The notes beneath the pieces are model-generated. The model was given only the letters and a program-made list of their open reading frames with translations. It was not told the DNA's origin and ran no database searches. A DNA stretch of 64,000 nucleotides. Origin: Clostridiaceae bacterium AF10-41 (lineage in GTDB: Bacteria > Bacillota > Clostridia > Clostridiales > Clostridiaceae). Numbering within the stretch: the first letter of the stretch is position 1; every line of letters begins with the position of its first letter. Position numbers and translations under genes: made by a program. This document shows, piece after piece, positions 32,548 to 42,513 of the stretch. The stretch is taken from the NCBI GenBank assembly GCA_027686065.1, contig JAQCTH010000006.1, positions 30,835 to 94,834 on the forward strand, given 5' to 3'.

Positions 32548-34785
32548 TTATAAATATTTAGCAGTTAATGATTTTTTACATTCTCTTAGTCCTAGAGGAG
32601 TTCCTTCAAATATTATTTCTCCCCCTTTAGTTCCTCCATCTGGTCCAAGATCTATAATCCAATCCGTTCTTTTAATTACATCTATGTTATGTTCAATAAT
32701 AATAACTGTATTTCCATTATCCACAATATTTTCAACTATATTTACAAACTTTTCAACATCAGCCATATGAAGACCTGTGGTAGGTTCATCCATTATATAT
32801 ACTGAACTTTCTTTATGTAATTCACTTGCTAGCTTTAATCTTTGACATTCACCACCTGATAGTGTATCTAAAGTTTGACCTAAAGTTATATATCCAATTC
32901 CCATATCCTCAATGGATTGTAGCTTTGTTTTAATTGCTTTTATATTAAAGAATTTTATAGCTTCTGTTACAGTCATATCAAGAACTTCAATAATATTTTT
33001 ACCTTGCAATTTATACTCTAAAACTTCTTTTTTAAACTTCTTACCATCACAAACATCACAAGTACTCTTAATATTTTCCATGAAGGCAAGATTTGTTTCT
33101 ATTACTCCACTCCCCTTACAATTTTCACAAGCACCTTCTGAGTTCGCACTAAATAATGATACATTAACACCATTTTCTTTTGCAAAAGCCTTTCTTATAT
33201 TATCCATAATTCCACTATAGGTTGCTAAACTCGATCTTGAATTTGCTCCTACAGGACTTTGATCTATTAATACAGCTTCTTTATTTTGCTTTAAAAACTC
33301 TTGTTTAATTAATGTACTTTTCCCTGAACCTGCAACTCCTGTTACTACAGTTAGTACTTCTTTTGGTATGTTAACAGATATATTCTTCAAGTTATTTTTC
33401 TTACAATTAATAGCTTTTAAATATCCATTATGTAATCTTACATTTTCCTTGATATCAAGTGACTTATTTAAGGCATTACCTGTTAAAGTCCCCGAAGTAA
33501 GTAAGTTTTCATAACTTCCTTCATATACTATTTCTCCCCCATTAGTTCCTGCTAACGGTCCAACATCAATAATATGATCTGCAATTTTAATAACATCAGG
33601 ATCATGTTCAACGACAATTACAGTATTTCCTTTATCACGTAATTTTCTTAAAAGGTTATTTAACTTATAAACATCCCTTGGATGAAGACCTATACTTGGT
33701 TCATCAAATATATACATCAAATCTATAAGATTACTATTAAGGTGTTTTACCATTTTAATGCGTTGAGATTCTCCTCCTGATAATGATGAAGTTTCTCTAT
33801 CTAAAGTTAAATATCCAAGCCCTATATCAATAATGTTATTTAACTTTTCAATAATCCCTTTAACTAAAGGTTCCGCCTCTTGTTCCTTAATTTCTGCAAT
33901 TACTTTAACTAATGCATCAATTTGCATACTAGTTAAATCTGCAATATTATATCCATTAATTAAGCAACTATATACTCTTTCATGAATTCTTTTTCCTTTG
34001 CATAGAGGACATTCCCCCTCTATAAGTAACTTACTTAATTTCTTTTTAGCAGCTTCAGAAATTTCTCCTTCTTTCTTTAAGTAAAGTCTATTAAATTTAA
34101 CTATTAAGCCTTCATATGTTAAATTCATTGTTCCTACTTCATCTATTTTTATCTTCTCTGCTTCTCCATATAAGAATTTTTGTAATTCATCTTCTGAATA
34201 GTTACATATCTTTTTATCATTATCAAAGAATCCAGATTCAGTAAACAGCTTCCAATGCCAAGACCCAATCCCAAACCCAGAAAGTAATATTGCTCCTTCA
34301 TTTAATGATTTAGTTGTATCAACTATTTCATCCATATTAGGAACTAACTTTTTCCCAAGGCCTTCACACTCAGGACACATTCCATTTATATCATTAAATG
34401 AAAACATATTTGCCTTTCCGATATATGTACTTCCAAATCTCGAATATAAAGTTCTAAGATATGAATTTATATCTGTAATAGTACCTAATGTTGATCTCGA
34501 ATTACCACCAAGTCTGCTTTGATCAATGATAATTGGTGTAGAAAGATTCTCAATGTGATCAGCTTTTACCGCTCCATACTTAGGCAAGAAATTTCTTATA
34601 AACGCACTAAATGTCTCATTCAATTGGCGTTTTGCTTCTTTAGCCACTGTTTCAAAAACAATTGATGATTTTCCTGAACCAGAAACTCCCGTAAAAATTG
34701 TTATTTTTCTTTTAGGTATTTTTAAAGATACATTCTTTAAATTATTTTCTCTACATCCTTTTAAATAAATAAATTCATCAGCCAT
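32548..34785 (-). CDS. UvrA-like ABC protein (short form, no UvrB-binding domain)
   Basis: 745 residues against about 940 for housekeeping UvrA. Two ABC halves are visible: Walker A GVSGSGKSS with signature LSGGESQRIKM, and GVAGSGKST with LSGGECQRLKL. Zinc-finger cysteines occur in MCPECEGLG, CPLCKGKR and CENCKGSG..CDVCDGKK. The region between the first Walker A and the first zinc module that binds UvrB in true UvrA is shortened. Such UvrA2-type proteins are linked to resistance to DNA-intercalating drugs. It starts 18 bp after a double-MerR regulator, so drug-inducible expression is likely. Confidence 0.88.
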   Translation of the reverse strand: MADEFIYLKGCRENNLKNVSLKIPKRKITIFTGVSGSGKSSIVFETVAKEAKRQLNETFSAFIRNFLPKYGAVKADHIENLSTPIIIDQSRLGGNSRSTLGTITDINSYLRTLYSRFGSTYIGKANMFSFNDINGMCPECEGLGKKLVPNMDEIVDTTKSLNEGAILLSGFGIGSWHWKLFTESGFFDNDKKICNYSEDELQKFLYGEAEKIKIDEVGTMNLTYEGLIVKFNRLYLKKEGEISEAAKKKLSKLLIEGECPLCKGKRIHERVYSCLINGYNIADLTSMQIDALVKVIAEIKEQEAEPLVKGIIEKLNNIIDIGLGYLTLDRETSSLSGGESQRIKMVKHLNSNLIDLMYIFDEPSIGLHPRDVYKLNNLLRKLRDKGNTVIVVEHDPDVIKIADHIIDVGPLAGTNGGEIVYEGSYENLLTSGTLTGNALNKSLDIKENVRLHNGYLKAINCKKNNLKNISVNIPKEVLTVVTGVAGSGKSTLIKQEFLKQNKEAVLIDQSPVGANSRSSLATYSGIMDNIRKAFAKENGVNVSLFSANSEGACENCKGSGVIETNLAFMENIKSTCDVCDGKKFKKEVLEYKLQGKNIIEVLDMTVTEAIKFFNIKAIKTKLQSIEDMGIGYITLGQTLDTLSGGECQRLKLASELHKESSVYIMDEPTTGLHMADVEKFVNIVENIVDNGNTVIIIEHNIDVIKRTDWIIDLGPDGGTKGGEIIFEGTPLGLRECKKSLTAKYL

Positions 34786-34803
34786 TTTATCCCTCCATTA
34801 CTT

Positions 34804-35541
34804 TTAAATTATCATTTCTATATCCTGAATTACTTCCTTTAAACTTAATTCAATATCCCTCATAGGTTCTAATAATTTGTTAAATTCACCTAATATATCA
34901 TACTCTAAATCTAGATTATAGATAATTTCTTTTAAAGTTTTATTGTTATTAAACTTTATTTTATTAATTAATTTCAATACAGCACTTGCTGTATAATTTA
35001 ACTCCCTTAAAGACTTAACAAAAATTCCCATGATTAAATCTTTTTCCGAATAAACTCTATATTTATTTTTCTTATTTCTTGCTATATTTAATAAGCCGTT
35101 ATTTTCCCAATATATCAATACATCATTAGTAACTCCGATTTTTTTAGCAACCTCATTAGTTTTAAAGTTATTATTAGTGTTATTTAAATTTGTAGTTTTT
35201 AATCTAATTAGTGATTCTCTAATTACTATAGAATCATTTCTAATTTGATTTTGAATATATTCTAAGTAATTTTTAGCTTTATTTAATGCTAACTCCAATT
35301 TTCCTTGAGCTATAGAATTAATTATATCCAATGATTTAATCTTAAATTCAATTTTAATTATATCTATATTTAATAATTTTCTAGCTAGCTTAATTTGTTC
35401 TAAATGCCTTTCAGTAAAAACTCTATATCCATTCGCTTTTCTTTTTACTTCTTCAATATGTCCCCACTTCTCATATAATATAACTGTATTAGGATGAACA
35501 TTAATAATTTTAGCTATTTGAGCTGTTGTATAACTTTTCAT
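34804..35541 (-). CDS. Regulator with two MerR-type DNA-binding domains
   Basis: 245 residues. The first HTH (TTAQIAKIINVHPNTVILYEKWGHIEEVKRKANGYRVFTERHLEQI) lies at about 4-50, and a second (KTNEVAKKIGVTNDVLIYWENNGLLNIARNKKNKYRVYSEKDL) at about 127-169. Each is followed by a helical segment. Normal MerR proteins have one such head and dimerize, so a single chain here could bind an operator alone or bridge two. It is cotranscribed with the UvrA-like gene and probably controls it. Confidence 0.8.
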   Translation of the reverse strand: MKSYTTAQIAKIINVHPNTVILYEKWGHIEEVKRKANGYRVFTERHLEQIKLARKLLNIDIIKIEFKIKSLDIINSIAQGKLELALNKAKNYLEYIQNQIRNDSIVIRESLIRLKTTNLNNTNNNFKTNEVAKKIGVTNDVLIYWENNGLLNIARNKKNKYRVYSEKDLIMGIFVKSLRELNYTASAVLKLINKIKFNNNKTLKEIIYNLDLEYDILGEFNKLLEPMRDIELSLKEVIQDIEMII

Positions 35542-35680
35542 TAATTATCTCCTGTTTAAATCTTTGATTACATTAATTGATTGTAACATATAACTAAAAC
35601 TCTGGGGGATAGTGTAGACTTTCTTTGTTATATACTTAATACAGAAAAATAATATTAATTATATAAAATAATATAAATTA

Positions 35681-35708
35681 AGGGAGCTAACCTCTAAGGT
35701 AGCTCCCT
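35681..35708 (-). terminator. Terminator of the RimJ-type acetyltransferase gene
   Basis: AGGGAGCTA (35681-35689) and TAGCTCCCT (35700-35708) make a perfect 9-bp stem; on the minus strand it is followed by TAATTTATATTATTTTAT. It lies about 50 bases behind the stop at 35761. Confidence 0.75.
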
Positions 35709-35760
35709 ATAAGCAATATACAAATGTGTCAATAACCATTTTAATATATACATGTATATT

Positions 35761-36360
35761 CTAATTATTAAATTCATCTAGTGGTAATTCATTACAATCA
35801 TATTTTTCTCTAAACTCATCCTCAAGAATACTCATGGTAACCATATCGTAATATTTATGATTATAAAACCATCCATCACGTTTAATACCTTCTCTTTTAA
35901 ATCCTATTTGCTCGTAAACATGAATTGCTCTTTCGTTAAATAAAAAGGCCTCTAATTCTACTCTATGTAAATTGAGCATTCCAAAAACATAATTTAAGGC
36001 TAGAATTATAGCTTCACTTCCATAACCCTTATTAAAATCTTCTTTTCTATTTATAGAAACTCTCATACTTCCACTTCTACTGTTTCTATAAATATCATTA
36101 ATTACAACTTCTCCTACAGCCTTATTTGATTCTTTTGAAAATATTAAAAAATCAATTCTACTTTTATCACTACTTATACTGTCTAAGTATGTATCAATAT
36201 CTGATTTACTGAATATTTGTTGACTTCCTGTAAAAATCATTGACTCAATACTACAATTACTTAAATCTTTCCAATATTCTTCTGCATACTCAGGGTCCAA
36301 TTTTTTAAGATATACCACATTTCCTTTTAATTCTAAAAAACTTCTTGCATCAAGATTCAT
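35761..36360 (-). CDS. RimJ/RimL-type GNAT acetyltransferase
   Basis: 199 residues. KLDPEYAEEYWKDLSN, SMRVSINRKEDFNKGYGSEAIILALNYVFGMLNLHRVELEAFLFNERAIHVYEQIGFKREG is the typical GNAT core, with the acetyl-CoA loop at NKGYGSEA and the Tyr/Glu helix at the end. Proteins of this group acetylate N-terminal amines, amino-acid-like compounds or antibiotics; the substrate is unknown. AAGGGGGT precedes the ATG. Monocistronic. Confidence 0.88.
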   Translation of the reverse strand: MNLDARSFLELKGNVVYLKKLDPEYAEEYWKDLSNCSIESMIFTGSQQIFSKSDIDTYLDSISSDKSRIDFLIFSKESNKAVGEVVINDIYRNSRSGSMRVSINRKEDFNKGYGSEAIILALNYVFGMLNLHRVELEAFLFNERAIHVYEQIGFKREGIKRDGWFYNHKYYDMVTMSILEDEFREKYDCNELPLDEFNN

Positions 36361-36904
36361 TTATTTACCCCCTTAAATTTATGTCTTCACTAAACATAAA
36401 CCTTCAATTTACTACCTTTTAAAAATCTTATTCTTAATATAATATCATTATATATTGATCAAAAAACCTCTTCAATCTCATTTATTGTTCTGTATCAATT
36501 TTAAGCATAATTCACCTTAATTTATGATCTAAAAGTAATTCTATAAATTCATAATTTTCATTAATATCTAATTTAATATTAAAGTTATGAATTTTATTTT
36601 TAGTAAAAATATTATATTTAAGAATTAGAGCATTTACAGTAAAGTTGATAGCTATAACTCAACAGGCTATTAAAATAGGAATACACTTAAAAGAATTTAA
36701 TTTAGTAAATTAAAAGCTATATGTTCAAAGATATCCTCAAATTCATTATAGGATGTTCCTTAACCATATAGCTTGATTTTATAATTTTTGTACTGGTTGG
36801 TATTTTTAAATGAGCTATTTGTTATGCAAAATTTTAATATGACTTTTTTTAATATTTTATTTGACTTTTTTTAGTTGGTCTTTAGTGGTGTTTATATAAT
36901 TAAA
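36361..36904. other. Intergenic region with a long hairpin and a possible gene remnant
   Basis: AAGCTATATG (36714-36723) and CATATAGCTT (36765-36774) pair around an inner ATCCT/AGGAT stem. On the minus strand it is followed by TTTAATTT, so it can terminate the Bce module 1 transcript. The same minus-strand sequence reads YNEFEDIFEHIAFNLLN before a stop, with a stop just upstream, which may be the tail of a lost gene. The rest is AT-rich with no gene. Confidence 0.45.
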
Positions 36905-38878
36905 TCAACTAACAATTCTATAGTAAACTTTTGAAGTGAGAATATACACTATAGCATAGAAAATAGCAAATACAAAAATTGTTCCTGCTGTGCATAATGC
37001 AAATAGTGTAACATTGGTAAGATTTAATACTGCTAAAAGCTTAACTATAACCTTAAATGCAAATGCAATATGAATAATTGCTGTTACTAGTGGTAGGAAA
37101 AATACCATAAGCACTTGGCTTCCAATTGATTTTCTTATTTCTTCTTTACTCATTCCAACCTTTTTCATAATTTCAAAACGTTCTTTATCATCATAGCCCT
37201 CTGAAATTTGTTTGTAGTAAATAATAAGAACTGTTGCCATAATGAAAAGTACTCCAAGGAATATACCTAAGAAGAAAAGACCTCCGTATAAAGAAAAGAA
37301 AGATTCTCTAGATTCTTCTAAACCATCGCATCTACCTACAATAGATAATTCATTTATTTTATTGTTAATCTCATTAGTTAAAGCAATCTCTTTATCTGCA
37401 TCTTCGTCAGTATCAAATGCAAAATAATAAGATAACTCACTAATATCCCCAGCACCTTTACCACTAGAACTATATACTTCTTCAATATCTTTCTCATCAG
37501 GCATTATAATAAAGTAACCATTAGCAACTACTGCAGAAGCAATTCCATCCACTGTCATACTATTTATACGATCCTTTATTTTTAATTCTTTACCTAAAAC
37601 ATTAATACTATCCCCTATGATTTCTCCTCTATAAGTGAAAATTAGCACTTCATTTTCCTTCAAAGTTATAGACTTATTCGCTAAGTCATTATATTCACTT
37701 AATGGAATAAATTCTAAAAAGCATAAGTTGTTCACCTGTAAATTATTGCCATCATCCGTGAAATAATTCTTATCTTGTATCATAGCCAAAGATAAAGATC
37801 GATATTTAACTATATTTTTTATATCAGTACCATTCTTCTCTGCCTTATCCTTTATCATAGCGCTAATTTCTTCTGACTTTTCTTTTGATATATTTTTTGC
37901 ACTTATTGAAATATCTCTTGGATATCTGGTTCTAAGTACATCCTCCATCCCAATATATAATGATACTGTAGTAGATATCATTACTAGAACAGTTGTCGAA
38001 AGAATACATATATTAGCAAGCCCTATTGCATTTTGCTTCATTCTATAAATCATACCTGATACATTTATAAAATTATTAGTCTTATAGTAAAATTTTTTAT
38101 TCTTTCTAAGCATTTTTAAAAGAGCTATACTTCCTGCAGTAAATAGAGCCCAAGTTCCTATCATAACAAGAATTACTGCTAGAAAAAACCTATTAAGTGC
38201 AGCTAAAGGTGCTTCTGTTGTTACTGCGATATAATATCCTGATCCAAGACTGCTAAGCCCAATCAATGTAAGAACCCATCTTGTTCTTGGCTCCTTTTCA
38301 CCAACCTGACCACCCTTAAGAAGCTCAACAGGTTTTGAAAGATGAATTTGTCTTAAATTATTTAAAAGGGTTAAGACAAAAATTAAACCAAATAAAATAG
38401 TTGTTACAATTAAAGAGTTAGTAGAAATAAAAAAACCCATAGGAACCTTAAAATGTAAAATCTTAAGAAGCACCAAAAATATAAGCTTACTTACTCCAAT
38501 TCCTAAAAGAATCCCCATTACCATACTTATAATAGCTACGAAAAATGATTCCCAAAATAGTACTTTAGCAATATGCTTTTTCTCCATTCCAAGTATATTA
38601 TATAAACCAAGTTCTTTTTTACGTCTTTTTATAAGAAAGCTATTAGTATAGAACAAGAAAATAATTGAAAATAAACCAATAACACACGTTCCTAATCTAA
38701 GTATAATTTTAAGGCTATCGCCTCCAGACATATCATCTAACCCATCATTTACTGATATAAAGTGTAAGATATAAAACATAGCAATAGAAGATATACAAGT
38801 TAAAATATATGGGAAATAAGTCTTCCCGTTCTTTTTAATATTAGTAGCGGCCAGCTTTTGATAGAACATATTACTCAT
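36905..38878 (-). CDS. BceB-type ABC transporter permease (module 1)
   Basis: About 657 residues. The ATG at 38878 (MSNMFYQKLAATNIKKNG) has AGGTGG 8 bases upstream and overlaps the ATPase gene by 8 bp. Ten membrane segments in the 2+... FtsX arrangement of BceB permeases, with the large extracellular loop (about 325-540) that senses peptide antibiotics between segments VII and VIII. RRKKELGLYNILGMEKKHIAKVLFWES is the conserved FtsX cytoplasmic motif. Together with BceA and the adjoining kinase it would detect and remove cell-wall-active peptides such as bacitracin or lantibiotics; the specific drug cannot be told. Confidence 0.9.
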   Translation of the reverse strand: MSNMFYQKLAATNIKKNGKTYFPYILTCISSIAMFYILHFISVNDGLDDMSGGDSLKIILRLGTCVIGLFSIIFLFYTNSFLIKRRKKELGLYNILGMEKKHIAKVLFWESFFVAIISMVMGILLGIGVSKLIFLVLLKILHFKVPMGFFISTNSLIVTTILFGLIFVLTLLNNLRQIHLSKPVELLKGGQVGEKEPRTRWVLTLIGLSSLGSGYYIAVTTEAPLAALNRFFLAVILVMIGTWALFTAGSIALLKMLRKNKKFYYKTNNFINVSGMIYRMKQNAIGLANICILSTTVLVMISTTVSLYIGMEDVLRTRYPRDISISAKNISKEKSEEISAMIKDKAEKNGTDIKNIVKYRSLSLAMIQDKNYFTDDGNNLQVNNLCFLEFIPLSEYNDLANKSITLKENEVLIFTYRGEIIGDSINVLGKELKIKDRINSMTVDGIASAVVANGYFIIMPDEKDIEEVYSSSGKGAGDISELSYYFAFDTDEDADKEIALTNEINNKINELSIVGRCDGLEESRESFFSLYGGLFFLGIFLGVLFIMATVLIIYYKQISEGYDDKERFEIMKKVGMSKEEIRKSIGSQVLMVFFLPLVTAIIHIAFAFKVIVKLLAVLNLTNVTLFALCTAGTIFVFAIFYAIVYILTSKVYYRIVS

Positions 38879-39638
38879 TTTTTGCACCACCTGTAGCAAT
38901 TATAGTAAGTGTATCTGAAATTTTTTGATACATTTCCTCTTGAGACATAGATGCTCTATAAAGCTGATGAAAAACCTCCCCATCCTTTATAAAAAGTACA
39001 CGACTTGCATGGCTGGCTGCTTTAGTACTATGAGTAACCATTATTATGGTTTGTTCTTCTTTATTTATATCATTGAATAGACGTAGAAGTTCATCGCTTG
39101 AATGAGAATCTAACGCTCCAGTAGGCTCATCTGCAAGAATAAGTTGAGGACTAGTTATTAAAGCTCTTGCAACAGCAGCCCTTTGCTTTTGCCCTCCAGA
39201 TACTTCATAAGGATACTTATTTAATATTCCGTCTATATTAAGTTTTTTAGCTATAGGTTTTAAACGACTATTCATTTCATTAAAGGCTTTTCCAGATAAA
39301 ACAAGGGGTAAAAATATATTGTCTTGTAGTGAAAAGGTGTCAAGAAGATTAAAGTCTTGAAATACAAAGCCTAAATTATCGCGTCTAAACTTAGAAATCT
39401 CCTTTTCTTTAATATTAATACTGCTTATTCCATTAAGTACTACCTCTCCACTTGTTGGCTTATCAAGAGCCGCAATAATATTTAACAGTGTTGTCTTACC
39501 AGAACCAGACTCACCCATTATAGCTACATATTCACCTTTTTCTACTGAAAAGGATACCTCTGATAAGGCCTGAACATGGTTTCCTCCAAAACGGCTAGTA
39601 TATATTTTTTTAAGTTTCTTTACTTCTAATATTGACAT
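38871..39638 (-). CDS. BceA-type ABC transporter ATPase (module 1)
   Basis: 255 residues. Walker A GESGSGKTT, Q-loop FQDFNLLDTFS, signature VSGGQKQR, Walker B LILADEPTGALD and switch His in MVTHSTKAA. MacB/BceA subfamily. GGAGG precedes the ATG. The 128 bp between it and the kinase gene contain a BceR-like box (39733-39746), so the transporter probably has its own inducible promoter. Confidence 0.92.
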   Translation of the reverse strand: MSILEVKKLKKIYTSRFGGNHVQALSEVSFSVEKGEYVAIMGESGSGKTTLLNIIAALDKPTSGEVVLNGISSINIKEKEISKFRRDNLGFVFQDFNLLDTFSLQDNIFLPLVLSGKAFNEMNSRLKPIAKKLNIDGILNKYPYEVSGGQKQRAAVARALITSPQLILADEPTGALDSHSSDELLRLFNDINKEEQTIIMVTHSTKAASHASRVLFIKDGEVFHQLYRASMSQEEMYQKISDTLTIIATGGAKNE

Positions 39639-39685
39639 AAATTATTCAACCTCCAAAAATTCTTATCATGTTCAGTATAACAAAA

Positions 39686-39746
39686 GGAAGAAATGGCTGC
39701 CTTAATCTTGACTTACATTTCTTCCTCTAACCTTACACCTTTGTAA
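39686..39746. promoter_or_regulatory. BceR-like box and inverted repeat upstream of bceAB module 1
   Basis: TTACA-CCTT-TGTAA (39733-39746) fits the TNACA-N4-TGTAA pattern described for BceR-type response regulators. Next to it AGGAAGAAATG and CATTTCTTCCT (about 39686 and 39716) form an 11-bp inverted repeat. The position between kinase and transporter genes is that of the inducible transporter promoter in BceRSAB loci. Confidence 0.6.
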
Positions 39747-39766
39747 GATTGAAATTAAATACTACA

Positions 39767-40780
39767 CTACTCTATTCCTACTTCAATAGTTTCTAGATTA
39801 ATTTTTACCTTTGTTCCCTTATCCACCTTTGATTCTATAGTTATACTATGAGAAAGTTTATTTAAAATCTGTTTACATAGATATAAACCAAGTCCTGTAG
39901 ATTTTTTATCCCATCTTCCGTTATATCCTGTAAATCCTCTTTCAAATATACGTGATAAATCCTCCTCTCTTATCCCAATGCCCGTATCTTCTATAACAAG
40001 AGTTTTTTTAGAAATCTTATCTATGTATATTGAAATAGTCCCATCCTTCGTGTACTTTAATGCATTTGATAACAGCTGCTCAATAACGAATACCAACCAT
40101 TTTTCATCTGTTAATATATCACAATTTAGCTCTTTAAAATTTAATTTTATTTTCTTTCTTATAAACATTCTCGAATATTTTCGTACTGCCTGTTTTACGA
40201 TATTATCAAGACTTTGCTTTCTTAATACAAGATCAGACGACATACTTTCAAGTCTTAGGTACTGTAATACAAATTCTACATATTGCTCGACCTTAAATAA
40301 TTCCATAGAAAGTTCTGAGCTTAAATCACTCTCTTCTGACTGAAGAATCAAATGCATAGCCGAAATAGGTGTCTTTATTTGATGAGCCCATAAAGTATAG
40401 TAATCTACTAAATCGCTCCGACTTATATCTGCATTATAAGCTGTTTGAAGATTTTGCTTGTAAGTTATAGTAAGCAAATCATAATAGTCTTTTTCAATCA
40501 AATCTTTAGCCTCAGGAAGATTATCAAAATTTAAAATAATATTATCCTTTAACTCTTTAAGCAGCTTATGTTTCTTGTAGAAATAAAAAAAATCTACAAT
40601 AAGAAAAAGGAATCCTATACTTATACAAAGAATACTAGCATAGGCTACAGGTTCTACTGGAAGATTATATAAAGAAAATACAATTGTAAAAGTTAGACAA
40701 CACAAAATCAAAAGAATAACACCCTTAAGTCTAGCTCTAATATAAAAAGTTATAATCTTAAAAATCTCTGCCTTCTTCAT
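39767..40780 (-). CDS. BceS-type intramembrane-sensing histidine kinase (module 1)
   Basis: 337 residues. Two adjacent membrane helices with almost no external loop (GVILLILCCLTFTIVFSLY and PVAYASILCISIGFLFLIVDFFYF) mark an intramembrane-sensing kinase that takes its signal from the BceAB transporter. H-box WAHQIKTPISAM, N-box LLSNALKYT, G1 DTGIGI and G2 STGLGLYL are complete. It begins 1 bp after the response regulator gene. Confidence 0.92.
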   Translation of the reverse strand: MKKAEIFKIITFYIRARLKGVILLILCCLTFTIVFSLYNLPVEPVAYASILCISIGFLFLIVDFFYFYKKHKLLKELKDNIILNFDNLPEAKDLIEKDYYDLLTITYKQNLQTAYNADISRSDLVDYYTLWAHQIKTPISAMHLILQSEESDLSSELSMELFKVEQYVEFVLQYLRLESMSSDLVLRKQSLDNIVKQAVRKYSRMFIRKKIKLNFKELNCDILTDEKWLVFVIEQLLSNALKYTKDGTISIYIDKISKKTLVIEDTGIGIREEDLSRIFERGFTGYNGRWDKKSTGLGLYLCKQILNKLSHSITIESKVDKGTKVKINLETIEVGIE

Positions 40781-40781
40781 A

Positions 40782-41453
40782 TCACTCCACCAAATATCCT
40801 ATACCTTTTTTAGTTATAATAAAATCGTATAGCCCTATCTCATGTAGCCTTTTACGTAATCTTGTTATATTAACAGTTAATGTATTATCATCAATGTAAC
40901 TATCTGTCTCCCACAATCTTGTCATAATAATATCTCTAGATACAATTTTGCCTTTATTCTCCATAAGTGTTTGTAATATCTTATTTTCATTTTTTGATAA
41001 CTCAGTCCTATTTCCATTATAGGTTACGGAAGAATCGCTCATATTAAGTATTGCTCCTCTATGCTCAAGTAAATTAGTCTGTGCAGTAAAGTCATAAGTA
41101 CGCCTAAGTAAAGCCTGCACCTTTGCTGTTAAAACATTAAGATCAAATGGTTTTGCAATAAAATCGTCTCCTCCCATATTCATAGCCATAACTATATTCA
41201 TATTATCTGAAGCTGATGATATAAATATAATAGGAATCTTTGAAATCTTTCGAATCTCATTGCACCAATGATAGCCATTGAAAAAGGGTAAAGTAATATC
41301 TAAAAGAATAAGCTGTGGATTGTAGGAGGCAAAAATAGAAAGTACATCCTTAAAATCAGTCACACAGTCCACTTCATATCCCCATGATTTTATATGATTT
41401 TTTAAAGCTTTAGAAATTATTAAATCATCCTCTACTATAAGAATCTTATACAT
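40782..41453 (-). CDS. BceR-type OmpR-family response regulator (module 1)
   Basis: 223 residues. Receiver domain with VEDD acidic pocket, phospho-acceptor Asp in LILLDITLPFFNG, the Ser/Thr switch in FISSA and KPF. Winged-helix DNA-binding domain from about 130 (ELSKNENKILQTLMENKGKIVSRDIIMTRLWE..LTVNITRLRKRL). It should bind the TTACA-N4-TGTAA box upstream of the transporter genes. Confidence 0.93.
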   Translation of the reverse strand: MYKILIVEDDLIISKALKNHIKSWGYEVDCVTDFKDVLSIFASYNPQLILLDITLPFFNGYHWCNEIRKISKIPIIFISSASDNMNIVMAMNMGGDDFIAKPFDLNVLTAKVQALLRRTYDFTAQTNLLEHRGAILNMSDSSVTYNGNRTELSKNENKILQTLMENKGKIVSRDIIMTRLWETDSYIDDNTLTVNITRLRKRLHEIGLYDFIITKKGIGYLVE

Positions 41454-41544
41454 TTACTTATCTCCTCAATTCCTTTTTAATCCAAATAATAACCTAATTA
41501 TATCATAACTAATTTTATACATTGATTTCTTGTATTTATTTATG

Positions 41545-42432
41545 TTAAAGTTTATTCTTTTTCAATATATCTCTGATATCATCAATATCTCTAGCATAAT
41601 AATCCGCACCTGTTTTCTCACATACCTTCTCATAATTTGAGAAGGCTGAACCTCCTAATATTATTATAGGTGAATTTTTACCGAAATATTTTTTTATAGC
41701 GCTTATCATATATATTGCAGAGTCTATATGATATTCCAATGTAATAGAAATTGCGATAATTTTTGGTTTTTCAATATCTATTGCTTTGACAACACTCTGT
41801 ACTGGAACGTTACAACCTAAATAAATTACATTCCATCCTTCAACTTCTAATATATCACTTATCATTCTTAATCCAATATTATGAATCTCTGCACCTGCAT
41901 TTAAGGATATCATTGATTTTGATTTAATACTTTTTCTCTTCTCTCTAAATTTTATCTCTCTCATAACATCAATTGTTACCTCTGATATAAAGTGCTCCTT
42001 CCATACATCTACTTCCCCCTTATCCCATAAAACACCAACTTCTTTCAATACCCTATCTAATATATCAAAAAATATATACTCTATATTCACACCATCTTCA
42101 TGAAGATTTATTATAAACTTCCTTGCATTTTCACTATCCCCTTGTAAAAGATAATCTAGATAAACTTTATCAGCAATTTTTAAATCTATGCAATTGCTTT
42201 TGGTAGCTTTTTTAAAATGAGCCATTTCCTCAGATCTTCCTAAAAGATAATCTAGTGTAACTTCAAATAAGTCAGCTATATTATTAAGCTTTTCCATATC
42301 AGGCACTCTAGTTCCTTGCTCATAGTTAGCCACTGTAGTTTGACCTATGTTAAGTAACCTTGCAAGCTCTTTTTGTGTATATCCTTTATTCTTTCTAAGC
42401 TCTTTTATACGATTTGCAAACTCGTTATTCAT
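41545..42432 (-). CDS. XRE-type HTH fused to a CarH-like cobalamin-binding domain
   Basis: 295 residues. Residues 5-66 are an XRE helix-turn-helix (IKELRKNKGYTQKELARLLNIGQTTVANYEQGTRVPD). Residues 85-165 form the four-helix cap of B12-binding proteins with Trp136 and Glu146-His147, the W-x9-EH motif that contacts the adenosyl group in CarH. Residues 172-295 are a Rossmann-type B12 domain with E182-x-H184-x-x-G187, the ExHxxG form used by CarH/LitR in place of DxHxxG, His184 being the expected lower cobalt ligand. CarH itself has a MerR head; here it is XRE. The residue after Trp136 is Asp, whereas T. thermophilus CarH has the light-state ligand His132 there. It is divergent from an ABC exporter, its likely target. 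Confidence 0.85.
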   Translation of the reverse strand: MNNEFANRIKELRKNKGYTQKELARLLNIGQTTVANYEQGTRVPDMEKLNNIADLFEVTLDYLLGRSEEMAHFKKATKSNCIDLKIADKVYLDYLLQGDSENARKFIINLHEDGVNIEYIFFDILDRVLKEVGVLWDKGEVDVWKEHFISEVTIDVMREIKFREKRKSIKSKSMISLNAGAEIHNIGLRMISDILEVEGWNVIYLGCNVPVQSVVKAIDIEKPKIIAISITLEYHIDSAIYMISAIKKYFGKNSPIIILGGSAFSNYEKVCEKTGADYYARDIDDIRDILKKNKL

Positions 42433-42513
42433 ACCCTACTCCTTTTCACAAAATATAATTATTTTAATTATATCACATTTCGTGTAGTTTATAGATATTT
42501 TTTATGAAAATTA

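Noticed and set aside
32548..34785. Housekeeping uvrA
   Set aside because: About 200 residues too short, lacks the UvrB-binding region, and not next to uvrB or uvrC; called UvrA2-like instead.
36714..36774. Possible riboswitch
   Set aside because: A long hairpin without a recognisable aptamer core, located downstream of a gene; better explained as a terminator.
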